NCBI GenBank assembly: GCA_905182995.1
Contig: CAJJDP010000026.1
Location: forward strand, 190,442-254,441
Origin: Paramecium octaurelia
Taxonomy: Eukaryota; Ciliophora; Oligohymenophorea; Peniculida; Parameciidae
Length of the DNA: 64,000 nucleotides
Reading direction: 5' to 3'
Shown here: positions 23,034 through 33,990 of the stretch, one piece after another
How the letters are laid out: each line of letters begins with the position of its first letter
Position numbering within the stretch: the first letter of the stretch is position 1
Made by a program: the position numbers and the translations under genes
Notes under the pieces: model-generated
What the model was told of the DNA's origin: nothing
The model's database searches: none
Seen by the model: only the letters and a program-made list of their open reading frames with translations

Positions 23034-24352
23034 TCAAACTTCTTTTAATAAAATTCTATATGGTCTAACATCAGCAGAATAATTGACAACAAAGTACCTC
23101 TCTTTTTTCATTTCTGGGCTTTATCTAATTTTTGTTGGGTTTGCCCTAGACATGAAAATTACTGAAAATTACTTTTAACCTACTTAGACAGGCGAAGCAT
23201 AATAAGGATGAAGACATACTTTAATTTTATCGGAGAAATATATCCCTCTTCCTCTATCTTCACAAATATCATTCTCGTAGACTTGATTCTACCCTCCTTT
23301 TAATTTATCTTTTGTGATACCAGCCACGCAATGTTATTTTGTTCCATGAAATAAAATTCTCCATTCTTCCTCATTACCATCCATTTTAATCCAATTCATA
23401 TTTTTATACTCATTTTCATCAAGCTTTAATCCAAAACCTTGGCATCCTTTTGGAAAATAATAATGATAGCGGTAACCTGGGGGTCCTCTTTCTTCTTTTT
23501 TTGGAAAATTATCCCATCTCATGTTGTGATGAGGATTAAAATCTGAATATGAAAGCCCCACTTTCACCTTCTCTACTGCTTAAACAAAGTAGTTATAATA
23601 ATCGATAGAACCTCCACATACGTTTTTAAAAAATTTAATATCATCTTCTTTTAAATTTTCAATATCTACTCTACTTGATATAATTTTTAGCAAAATCTCA
23701 GTGCTCCCTTTATTGATTGCTACGACCTAAACTTGATCAGTCTTAATATTGTAATTTTGTGCTATTTTTTGTTTTAATTCAGATAGATATTAGTTTCTAA
23801 ACTAGTCATCAGTTGTTAGTTGATTATAATCAATTTAAGTAGTTCGAAATTTTAAGCAACCTTAATCTTATCCTAATGCTCCTATAAGAGATTATAATCC
23901 AGCATAAACTGAACTATCTGTTTTAAGTAATTCTAGGTTTTAATCCCTTAACAAAGATTCTTTCAATGTGTAAAATAAAACATCAACATTTTCTTCATTG
24001 ATAATCTGATTAACATGGGGTATAGAAATAGGTTTGGCTTTTCCTGTTTATGATAGATTTTCTAATAATTATTAAGAATATTTTGCTTTATAGAATTCTT
24101 TTTAATGTTTCGTCAAAGCTTAATTATCTTTAAGCTTGTTTAATTCTGTATTTAATATTACGATCCTGTTTAGGGTGATGAAGAATTAATTTATTATTAT
24201 AATTAAACTTAAGCATGTATTATTTATAAATTTTGTTAAGTGTCTTAAATATTACACTTTTCTTCATCTTCTTATTATTGGCTGTTAATAAAAGCTATCA
24301 TCCCCCTAATTATTGCTGTTCTAAGACTTTCGAGTTTATTATTATCATCCAT
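23034..24352 (-). CDS. Candidate ADP-ribosyltransferase with PARP-like catalytic fold
   Basis: The stop is at 23034-23036. The best start is 24352 (MDDNNKLESL), and one intron of length 2 mod 3 is needed near 24190-24260, but its ends are unresolved. The C-terminal third reads WRILFHGTK, then DRGRGIYFSDKIKV, then ERYFVVNYSADVRPYRILL. These resemble the PARP signature blocks HGT, GxGIYFS and the E-Y-V-V-Y strand, in the right order and spacing. By that reading the H-Y-E catalytic triad may be present. Upstream is a helical region of ~250 residues with no known motif. PARPs transfer ADP-ribose from NAD to proteins or nucleic acids. The assignment is by motif only. Confidence 0.55.
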
Positions 24353-25083
24353 AAATTATTTTTGTATTTTACTAAAGTAATTAATTTTTTTATATGATTT
24401 TGAAATTCTATTATTATAAATTTTTTTTAAAGTATTATTATTCAATCTACATTTCAATTTTCAAAACTCATAACTAAACAATACCAATAGTGTTTTATAT
24501 GTAACACATATAAGTTAGAATAGTATCTAAAAAATAAATGGATGCAAATATTTTTAAGAAAATTATATAGATATGTTATATTAACCAGCGAAAAATCGGA
24601 ATAAATAATTTATTACTCATTTTATTGCCTATTTAGAAATTCTTAGTGATCCTATTTATTATAAAAAGACTTAATTTTGATTTTAGCTTAAATCAAATTA
24701 TTGAGCATCTAAATTAATTGAAAAGAATAGATTTATATTTTACTTATTTTGATGGATTGTACTAAAACTTTAAATTTTGTTATTAGTATTAGCTTTTGGT
24801 GATATAAATATTGACTTTTCATAATCTTCTGAAAGATTTTCATTTATTATACTTTCTAATTGAAAAACTAATTAAGTAATATTCTGAGAAATAATGATCT
24901 AATTGTAATGTTTCAATGAAATAGAAAAAATAAATTAATATTATTAGAATTGATAAGGATTATTTTTTCAATTTATTATTTTAGAATGCTAGTATAAACG
25001 AATAGAAATAAAAGATAAGTATGATATAAGATTTAAATCATTATTAAAAGACTGATTGGATTTAGTTATAAATTTATTTAATA
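24353..25083. other. Intergenic with a dispersed repeat and possible insertion
   Basis: This interval separates the candidate ADP-ribosyltransferase from the next minus-strand gene. It carries the second copy of the 173-bp repeat (24880-25052). About 450 bp (24430-24879) separates blocks that are adjacent in the other copy near 18290. No gene was seen. Confidence 0.5.
24880..25052. repeat. Dispersed 173-bp repeat, copy 2
   Basis: This copy matches 18292-18464. One visible difference (TTTTTTC for TTTTTTG) removes a TGA in one plus-strand frame. It lies just upstream of the 3' end of the minus gene at 25084. Confidence 0.85.
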
Positions 25084-26291
25084 TCATTTTTTGATTCCAA
25101 CAATACAACAAATTACTTTTATAGGTTTATCAGAATTGTTTGCTAATAAAAATGGTTCATTTTTCAAAGTTATCCCGTCAACTTAATTTTGAGGAATCAC
25201 ATTTTGTAATTGTTTATCATAATAAACCACTCCATAATACCCCTTCTTGAATCTTATATGCTATTATCTTATAAAAAAATACAATTTTAAGATTTTTTTT
25301 AAAGTTAATGGGTCCAATCATCTTGAATGGATTGACTGTAAGCTCAAAGGATTAATAATAATATCCCTCTTAATTTTCTTAAGCCCTCAATTTATCAACT
25401 TTTAAATCACCTTCAATCTAATGAATAAAGAAGGATGGCAAAGAATATAACAGATCTAAAAAATTTTGTGTTTTATAAATTTCATATTATTTAGCCTCTT
25501 TTCTTAACTTCATTTTTGCCCAATTTTAATTTGTATTAAAAGCCTAACTTTCAATTTCTACAATCTATTATACTTATTTGATATTTTCTTCATTAATTAA
25601 AGCATCTAAAATAACAGAATTACCAATGCTTTAATTTAAGCATGTTTATTATTCAGTTAGTTTTGAAAGCTCATTGTTTTTGCATTTTTCTTAAACAATT
25701 AAACAACCTTTTTATTTAGAATCTCTATTTGCGACTGATTATTTTGTATTGATATCCTACTCCTCTTCAATATTACCTGAAGTATGGTTTTAATCTTCCT
25801 AAAAAGCGTTTTTAGGAGGTTCTTTGTATCTAGTAATTAAATCCTAAATGTATTAATTCTACTTTGAAAGAACTTATTATTGTTCTATTCTATTGAGTTT
25901 TGAATTGCTTTCAATTTAAGGTTATTAAATTGGTTTTATTTCAGGTTTGTATATATTTTCAGAATTGTTTTTTTAGGATGAACTTAAAATTGTCATAGGT
26001 TGACGATGAGCAGATTGTTGAGTATAACAATTTTAAAAGGAGATCTGTTTATTTGGTTGAAATTGACAGGGTGGCATTACTTGTAGAATTTTATCAATAT
26101 CCTACTCAATGGACACCGAGAGATTTGAAATATCATTGCTTGGAATCCACTTCATAACATCACTATTTGGTTAAGTAAAAAATTTACTAAGATGTGTTAG
26201 GAGATTGATAGAGAGCGTTGTAGATTTTCTCTTTCAACTGGTTGTTTTTTTCATTTGAGTTCGCAAAAAAGGATGTTGAATTATTGAACAT
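25084..26291 (-). CDS. Protein of unknown function, 386 residues
   Basis: Start 26291, stop 25084-25086. Introns of 25 and 22 nt restore frame exactly. The N-terminal two thirds are polar and Q/N/S-rich. The C-terminal ~110 residues are more ordered (YQSFELTVNPFKMIGPINF, HIRFKKGYYGVVYYDKQL) and look like a small beta domain. No motif was recognised. It is divergent from the plus gene near 26341, with only about 50 bp between the reading frames. Confidence 0.55.
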
Positions 26292-26340
26292 TTTTTATTT
26301 AAATACATGCTTAATTTTATACGTAGTTTCTCATAGCAAA

Positions 26341-27011
26341 AATGTAATTCAAACTATTTAAACACTAGAACCCCCCAAACCCCCTTAATAGCAACAAACA
26401 CAACAATAACCAAAATAGAACTTCTACTCAACAGTACCTAAATTGAGGGACAACTTTGCAGAGGAACTGTTTAATTTAGAAATGGATGTAGAATCTGATG
26501 ATGTTTAAATGGATACTATAATGAAATTACTAAATTTATATAAAGAGGCAGTGGAATATTTTGAGGCTATTCATTCAAACAAGTATCTCATTTTCAAGAA
26601 CAAGATTTAAAACTTATTTGCAAAGAAGAATGTTATGAATGCTATGAAAATGAACTAAAAAAAGTCTCCAACTTTGGATGTTAAATAAAAGTTATAGCAA
26701 ATAAAGTAAGTTGATTAAAAGCGGAATGCTGATGATTTGATTAACTAACATCAATAAAAAGTAATAAAAAAATATTAGTTTTTCATTAGTAAGAACAATT
26801 GAACACATTAATACATAACAACCTTGAAGCTCAAAACAGCATCATACAAGAGAGATTGTAAAAAAGAAGAAGTAGTCAAGTGAGATAAATTCAAACCACA
26901 TAGAATTAAGAAACTACAGATTATTCTATGCCAGAATTCAATCCATGTCATACTCCTTAGATTAAGACTTAAGCCAAATCGTATAGGGGTAGATAAACTT
27001 TTGATTCATGA
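26341..27011 (+). CDS. Q-rich protein with a helical MIT-like segment
   Basis: The frame is open from at least 26341 and ends at TGA 27009-27011, with a 29-nt intron (GTAATAAA...TTCATTAG). The exact start is unclear because the first in-frame ATG is at about 26482. The N-terminus is P/Q-rich. Residues around IMKLLNLYKEAVEYFEAIH and FKNKIQNLFAKKN form paired helices reminiscent of MIT domains, which bind ESCRT-III tails or microtubules, but the match is weak. The tail is basic and helical. It is followed 28 bp later by another plus-strand gene. Confidence 0.45.
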
Positions 27012-27039
27012 TTATGTTATTTTACAAATAAATTAGTGA

Positions 27040-27666
27040 ATGTATCTCAATACTAATAATGCTTAGACTTTATCTTGGTAATTTAATAAATAAATTATGA
27101 AACAGCAAAAGGATGGACTTTTTTTTTAGTGTTCTTCATTCGTGCCAGAAGTGGGTGAGCCTGTATCCATAATGGATTATTGTTATTAAAAAAATCAAGA
27201 AATCTAGCCCAAAACTCACTAAACAGAAGTAATAGAAAAGCCTAAAGAGCAAACTATTAGAAGTTATCTTTCTTTAAATAAAATAGTCTACAGTTAATCC
27301 TCCGAAGAAAAAAGATCCTTATGGATCTGATTGGGCTCAAGGAATTTTAGCTAAATAATTTGGAGTTCAAATATCTCAAGGAAGTTAGAATCTAAGTCCA
27401 AAATGGATAATAAAAAAGGTATAACCGCTGGAATTTCCATAGAATAATGTATTGACAGATCCAAAAATTGCTAAGGTATTTAACTAATCATAAGTTAGGA
27501 TTTCAAATCTTAAGAGAAACTTTTTCGTCAGACTGCAACTGAAAGCCATAGAAAAAGACTGGGCAAATTAATTAAATAGTATTAGTAATCATTTAATGGT
27601 TAAATTTCCCCACAGCCTTAATTGGCTTTGTTAAATTAATATAATAAATTGCCTTCGATTCCATGA
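27040..27666 (+). CDS. Protein of unknown function, about 190 residues
   Basis: The start at 27040 follows an in-frame TGA directly. A 23-nt intron (GTATTTAACT...AGTTAG) is clear. A second intron upstream (19 or 31 nt; both fit the frame) is ambiguous. The middle contains KKKDPYGSDWAQGILAKQFG and the end is basic and Q-rich (RKRLGKLIKQYQQ). I do not recognise a family. It sits 28 bp after the previous gene, but an in-frame TGA separates them, so they are modelled as two genes. Confidence 0.45.
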
Positions 27667-27815
27667 ATACATTAATGATATAATTCACTTATATATATCA
27701 AAATTACTTAATATTTAATAATTAATTTAAATGAGATTTTCAAATTTGGTATCTTTGAATGTAATTCTAGAAAAAGAAAAGATTTGAATGTATTAAAATA
27801 TGACTAGTTGAATAT

Positions 27816-29037
27816 TCATTGCTCTTCCAAATGATCGTTAGTTTGTTTTGACAATCTTCTTGCAACATTATTTTGATTATCGCATACTACATTTAAATTT
27901 TCAATTTCATTCTCATTGATTTGATTTTAGGTGATTGGCTCGATAAATATATAAATGTTACTTGATTATAGCTTTTGGGATCGTAAACATATTGACGAAG
28001 TTCTAAAAACTTGACCTCTCTGATGCAAGCTAAAACATGCTAGATATTTTTAAAGATGTTCTTTCTATACAAATTAAGAATTGACATACCTTCTAAAAGG
28101 ATTCTTACTTTAGATGACCCAATGTTTCTTCAAGTATTCGTTTGTGGTCATATTAGTTATAACTAAAAATGTATGGAATCCCCACAAGCCAACAACAAAA
28201 AAGGAGAACTGAATTATTCTAATTAATTTACAATGAAACAATAGATTGCTAAGGCTAATGCATATGGATTTCTTGACAATGTTGATATAATCTATTCTCC
28301 TTTATCTTTATCATCACTCATATCTCCAAAGATATATGCAAGACATGTGGAAAAAACATAAATCATGGTAGCAGAAAGAAAGAAGATAAAGAGATAAAAA
28401 TAAATATAATTCCTTCTTCCAACGCAGGCTCCAATCCAAGGACAATGATGATCAAATCTCAATACACAATTATCACATGCTGGGCAATGTGATGCTCGAG
28501 GAGGTCTATAAATGGCACCTATAAATTATTAATTTGGTTTTTTACATGTGTTACAAAATTTCAATTTGAATTAATGTCCTCTCATTTACAGAGTTTTGGA
28601 TTCAAATAATACTTATGGATCAACCTTCAAATATTTTTGAGGAATTAAAATTAGCTATTCATCCATTTCATATTTTGTAGTCTTTTTGATTATATAAATT
28701 AGTACTATTTTCGGGATAATACCTGGATCCATTAGTACTGTAATAGTGATGAAAAGATAAACTAAACAATTCAGAATTATAAAAATGATCACCTAGGCAA
28801 CTTGTTCTCTTTGAACCAATGCCTAAGTATTGAAAGTTGTTTACCGGTGCCATGAACACATAATATAAAACTGTGGGTATAGTAATTAGCACAATAGATG
28901 CAATAAATTTATGATTTTCAGAACTTCAATAAATTTATTATTTACCCAATTAACAACTTTCCTTAACACAATATTCTGTTACCAGTTTTCCATAATTCAT
29001 AAAAGAATTTTTAACTATTATCTTGATAATTGTGCAT
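27816..29037 (-). CDS. DHHC-type protein S-acyltransferase (palmitoyltransferase)
   Basis: Start 29037. Five introns (22, 22, 23, 25 and 23 nt) give 368 residues. The family hallmarks are clear: an N-terminal [14 protein letters not shown] segment, two membrane helices ([34 protein letters not shown]) and a cysteine-rich domain FCNTCKKP...SHCPACDNC. The active-site motif is [14 protein letters not shown], followed by two more helices and a TTNE-like TTxE motif ([12 protein letters not shown]). These enzymes attach palmitate to cysteines of membrane-associated proteins at the Golgi or plasma membrane. The catalytic Cys is intact. It ends in a charged tail. Confidence 0.92.
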
Positions 29038-29085
29038 TAAAATAAATGTATTTTTTATAATATTTTTGTGTATAAAATTTGTTTC

Positions 29086-31219
29086 TCAAGAATCCTCTCT
29101 TTCCCATTTTGAAACTACTTATAATAGATTCTCCATCTTCTATTTTTCATATTCTTCCATTGGCATATTTTCAACTTCCTTGGGAACTTTTCCATCAGGA
29201 AAATTGGATGCTTTAACACCAGCTAAAATCTCAAATTGTATTATTTACATTTGGTAAGATTCGGACTTAATTTAAGTAGTGTTATGCCACCATGAGTATC
29301 ACCTACCAAAATAATTGGATCTCTTTAATTGAATGCAATGTTAGTCAATCTAGGTTATTTGGATGGTTTTTATTCTGCAAGTTTGCCAATTTTGTCAACA
29401 TTCAAGTCATATACAAATATCTTATCTTAAGTAGCACATGCAAAAACTATAAAATTAATTCAATATTTAGATATACCTGTAGAACTGTATGGAGCCCACA
29501 TGGCATCGACAACTTGCATTCCTTATTCAAAACTCATAATTTAAGATGAAATTTTAGAATCCCAAATCTTGACTGTCCAATCTGCTGATGCGGAGATGAA
29601 AGTTCTAGGATGGAAATTATTCCATTTCACCTTATAAACTGCCAAATTGTGACCCTATTTATTTAATCATTCAATATACAATATAAGTTTCCTAATATTA
29701 TCCAGAATAAGCTCTAGAACATTTATGGATCTTTCCTTCCTCTGTACCAACTAAAAAGATGTGAGGTTCGAATTTATTGAAATCGAAACATAAACCACAA
29801 GCTAAACCAATCAGAGTACTTTCCTCTTCATTTTTACCCACTAATCTTAATCTAATGACTTCTTCGGGTTCTAATTTATTTTTCATTAAAACCCAGTTCA
29901 TTACTCTACCATCAGATGAAATAGAATAGAAGTTATAATTCTTTGAGATATCTGGATTCCACTTTACTTACCATACTGGGTCAGTATGTTTTTATGTTCT
30001 AACAGTTGATTAATATATGGGCTTCTTGTGTTTATTTCTGATATCATAAACAAGGACTGTTCCATCATATAATCCGACAGCCAATAATGCTGGACTCTAA
30101 GGATGAAAATCTAAGCACATCACTCCAGCTTCGCATGTGAATGCGTATTCTGGATGAGTTGTATTTTTAAGAGAATATAAACATATAAGACCCATTCTTT
30201 ATTTTGAAAATTCGTAGCTACCAAAACTGACTGCAAATAAATCCATATATCGAGGATTCCAACACAAAGACGTTACATGCTTTTTCTTCTATTTCTCATT
30301 TGAAAACTTCCAGATTGGTAATAAATGTCTTATTGAATTAAATTAATAGTTACCCTTCATTCTTTGATGTCTCAACCACCTCTCCCTAATTCCAATAGTA
30401 TTTATAATCGTTGTATTTCTCCTTCTAATCATTATGAACAACAGTTCTTTCCATTATTTTTAAGCATCTTTTAAATGATGGTTTATAAACTGTATTGTCA
30501 GAAGTGTGATCCTTTTTCTTCTAATTCTCCTCCTTTGCCTTATTCTAAATGTAGGCATCGAAGATTTCCCACTGTGTAATTTAACCCTTCAATGTATCAC
30601 TTGGAGGGGGCTCAGTTGAAACTCCTCTTTCTCTTATTACTCTTCCATCAGTCTAGGCTTCTCTGGCATTGTAATTAAACTTATTTCTCATGGTCTACTT
30701 GATCGCATCTATATCTTTAGAGGCTCCAGGATCTTCCATTTCCTAATTTCTTTAAGCCTCCTTAATCAAAGCTGATTTTGTATCCCATAATTCCTCCTGT
30801 ATTCTAGCCTCATTCGAGTCCTTGTGGATTATTTCTCCATCCATTCTGAAATGAATAATCATTTATTCCACCAATTCATCAGTTTTATACTATCCATAAG
30901 TTGGGTAGTTACCTTTCTTTATAAATAATCGTATTAAGTAATATTTTTTGGTGCTTGAGGATTATTGGGTATAAGCATTTTAGATGGCATATCTTCATTC
31001 AGTTCCTTCTCAGTTAGTTAAGGTCTCTCTTTCTCTCTCTAATAATATTAAATTATTTCAAAACTTCATTTTAGTACTCCGATTCATCTCCATCTGGTTC
31101 TGGGTCTTATTGATTTAAATTTTGATTCACTTGTTTGGCTTATTTTTTCTACTGTACAAACTCAAAATAATTACAATCTATGGCCTTTTAAGAGCAACTC
31201 TCTATTATTTAGGTGGCAT
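29086..31219 (-). CDS. DNAI1: Outer-arm dynein intermediate chain (DNAI1/IC1), WD-repeat
   Basis: Start 31219 (MPPKQQRVALKRP), stop 29086-29088. Six introns of 23-26 nt give 661 residues. The N-terminal half carries segments conserved in DNAI1: [18 protein letters not shown] and [14 protein letters not shown]. The second half is a WD beta-propeller beginning [12 protein letters not shown] and [17 protein letters not shown], exactly where the DNAI1 propeller begins. This chain anchors the outer dynein arm motor to the doublet microtubule and is required for ciliary beating. It is one of the most secure identifications in the window. It lies 48 bp upstream of the DHHC gene on the same strand. 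Confidence 0.93.
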
Positions 31220-31268
31220 TTTAATTATTAAATTAGTTAATCAAAAATGATTGTATTTATAATATACT

Positions 31269-31532
31269 TCAAACCATCCCAAGAGACTTCTAATTGATCT
31301 ACTCTCTGTAGAGAGTCTCATTCAATAAAAGTTCCTTTCTTGCTTGAATTTCTTCCTCAGCAAGTGCTTTTGGTTTTAAGTTATTTGCCATCATATCTAA
31401 CCTATTCATCTCAATTACTGCTATAATAGTCAAACTTATAACTATAACAAAATTTACAATCCGCTCTTCGTATCCACTTGAGTTAATATATCTTAGTTTT
31501 GCTTTTGAATAGTTATTCTGCAACTCATTCAT
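31269..31532 (-). CDS. Small single-pass membrane protein, 87 residues
   Basis: An intronless frame from 31532 to the stop at 31269-31271. A single hydrophobic helix (IVNFVIVISLTIIAVIEM) lies between a basic N-terminal segment and an acidic, helical C-terminus. The layout suggests a small anchored protein, perhaps an organelle or complex subunit, but nothing diagnostic is present. It is 49 bp upstream of DNAI1 on the same strand. Confidence 0.5.
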
Positions 31533-31967
31533 TAAGATATGTTTTATAAAGAATAATTTTATGAATTTCTTCCTTTATTAACACAACGAGATACATCTAC
31601 AATGAGAGGTGCCTTTTTCTAATAGGTTATATTAAATTTAAATGAACTCTTCCTATTTATTTTTATAATTCAATATTCATTCAATTTCATTTATATTTGC
31701 TGTGTTGTTATTATATCTTCATTTATTTTAATACATATTCTTGTTCTTTAATTTATTCTAAGAAACTTATAAGTTTCAATTATTCTCTCAATTTAGCGAA
31801 TTTCTTAAATCTTATTATATAAAATTAAAAGTTTGCAAAATACAGATGAATTTCAAATAACCTGTCTAATATCAAAGATCCTTATCTTACCATCTGAACA
31901 AAAATATTAATAATTTTCAATCGAGCATAAAACAAAAATAATTCATATAAAATTTATTAATCAATTT
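31533..31967. other. Intergenic, nothing recognised
   Basis: About 435 bp of AT-rich sequence between divergently transcribed small genes. No gene or repeat stands out. It presumably contains both promoters. Confidence 0.4.
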
Positions 31968-32595
31968 ATGAGTTAAAAGAGAAATACTAAAAGAATTCAT
32001 TCATCTGATGGATCATTATCAATTGAATAGCTTAAAACAATTTGTCCTGACTAATATGTCACTTATGAAATATTTGATCTTGCTTTTAAGCAAATGTGGT
32101 CTGTAGTCAATAAATTAGAAATGTTGCAATTATAGCAAAATAGCAACGATAAATTGTTTGAACTTGAAAAAAGAATTTAAAATTTAGAGGAAGTTATACA
32201 TAAATTAACTTGTATTCCACCTATCATCCCTGAATCTCTTCAATAATCGATTGGAGAATTAACTGACACTAGTAAATAAATTCTGGTTTCAATACCATAA
32301 CGATTTGATTAAATTTAGAATGAAATTAATGAGAAAGATGATAGAATCAAATCTGTAGAGGATGCTTGCAATATATTGACAAAGGTTTTAAATGACGTAT
32401 AAACTGAATATGAAGATTAAAAAGATTAAGTATAATTCTATTAGAAATTTGTAGATTGATAAAATAGAAGCTGATTTATTAAATATGTTTAAAAATTTCT
32501 AAACTGTTTTAAAATTAGAATAAGATTAAAGCAACGTATAAACTGAAATTCAAAATATTACTAAAGCAATTAATGAAATATATTAATTTATCTGA
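31968..32595 (+). CDS. Coiled-coil protein, 200 residues
   Basis: The ATG at 31968 opens a frame that needs one 25-nt intron (GTATAATTCTATTAG...TTGTAG) and ends at 32593-32595. Most of the product is heptad-like (FELEKRIQNLEEVIHKL; EINEKDDRIKSVEDACNIL), with two coiled-coil blocks separated by a short proline-containing linker (CIPPIIPES). No family was assigned. It converges on the zinc-finger gene 87 bp away. Confidence 0.6.
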
Positions 32596-32682
32596 TTATT
32601 TTCATATGCAATATTTAAATTTACAAATTCAACTACAAATCATTTAAAATATAATGAATTTTAATAATAATAATATTTCATA

Positions 32683-33837
32683 TCAGTAGTATTTCCTTTC
32701 GCATTTTTAACAGTAGTATGTTTTTTAGGTTTTATCATTTCCATCTCCAACCCAGAAAAAATTACAATTTGCACATTTATTTAGATTCTAAATTTTCTTG
32801 TACATGGTAAAAATAGAATTGATTTCTGATTCTAATAGTTTTTCAATCAAATCAGATCTTTTTTATTCTAATTTCAACACATTTCTTACTTAAGACTACG
32901 AAATCTTTATTTTGCAATGACATTATAAAGGTCTATATGTTTTCACACAGATTTATTGTAACAAATGATCTTAGAAACACTAAATGTGGTAAAAATGGTA
33001 ACAATCTAGTTGAACAATATCTTTAGACACTCTTGTGTTGCAATGTTAGCATAAATATGTAATTGATTTGATTAATGATGAAGATAGGTCTTCATTAATT
33101 TCACAATTATTGTCTGAGTTATATTCTTTTGCTTCTTCCTATTCTAGCCTGAATTTTGTTATAGACTAATTCCCCATCTATGTAATGGTATGATTTTCTG
33201 TTTTGTTATTCTAAACTTAATATGAGTTATTATTTTAATGTTAACACTAAGTATTTAAAACAATCTAGGGCTAATAAGATTCAAAATTATTATTATTATT
33301 GTATTTATTGCTAGGACATTATTGAGTAATAGTTTATTAGTATACTTATTAGTTTTTATTAATTATATTATTTCCTTTATTTTATACAAAATTATCGACT
33401 TATGTCTAGTTTTGATAAGATTAAGAGTTAGTATATGTATTATTTTCGACATTTTAAACTTCATAAGACTAGTAATTATTAAATTATTATGGTTTTTCGC
33501 TTATTTAGGCTGCGAAATCAGAATTTTATTAATTCAACATTTAACAATTAGGATAGCCTTTGTTAAATGTCCTTTCATAATGCTTGTTGTAGAGGTTAAT
33601 ATTAATAGGATTCAATGGGTTTTAAAGTTAAGAAGATGACCTTTGTTTATTTGGCTCACTGGTATTTAAATCAGAATTTAATTTAACTGAAAATTTTGAG
33701 TGTGAGTTTTAAGTGTATTGTTATATAGGTGGCTTAATATCGTTATTGAATTGATAAGGGGTCTATTACATAGTGCTTTATGGAAGGTAATTTATGCTAA
33801 TGATTTTGATTTTTTAGTTTGAGCTATTGATTGACAT
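32683..33837 (-). CDS. Q/N-rich protein with RING/IBR-like zinc fingers
   Basis: A single-exon frame from 33837 to the stop at 32683-32685, 384 residues. The first ~220 residues are very rich in Q and N with little else, a prion-like composition. The C-terminal ~150 residues hold a RING-like cluster (CQHC, DCYHFYHIQC, CHC) and then a four-cysteine ribbon (CANC ... YCQKC), similar to parts of RBR or RING E3s but not a textbook match. An internal Met at 33177 could also start a shorter form without the Q/N region. It lies 153 bp downstream of the KH-like gene on the same strand. Confidence 0.55.
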
Positions 33838-33990
33838 TAACAGTAGTATTAAATTATAATTATTATTTATTTTAAAAACATATTTCATTAAATATTATTT
33901 AAATCTTCAATTATTGATTAAATCTTATCTTATATACTTCCAAAAATAGTAAAATGCTGTGTTATTTTTAATCTTTAGTTCTCTTCTTCG

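Noticed and set aside
33322-33639. 105-residue hydrophobic open frame on the plus strand
   Set aside because: It lies antisense to the Q/N-rich head of the gene at 32683-33837. Runs of AAT, TAA and CAA read backwards give hydrophobic I, L and V codons.
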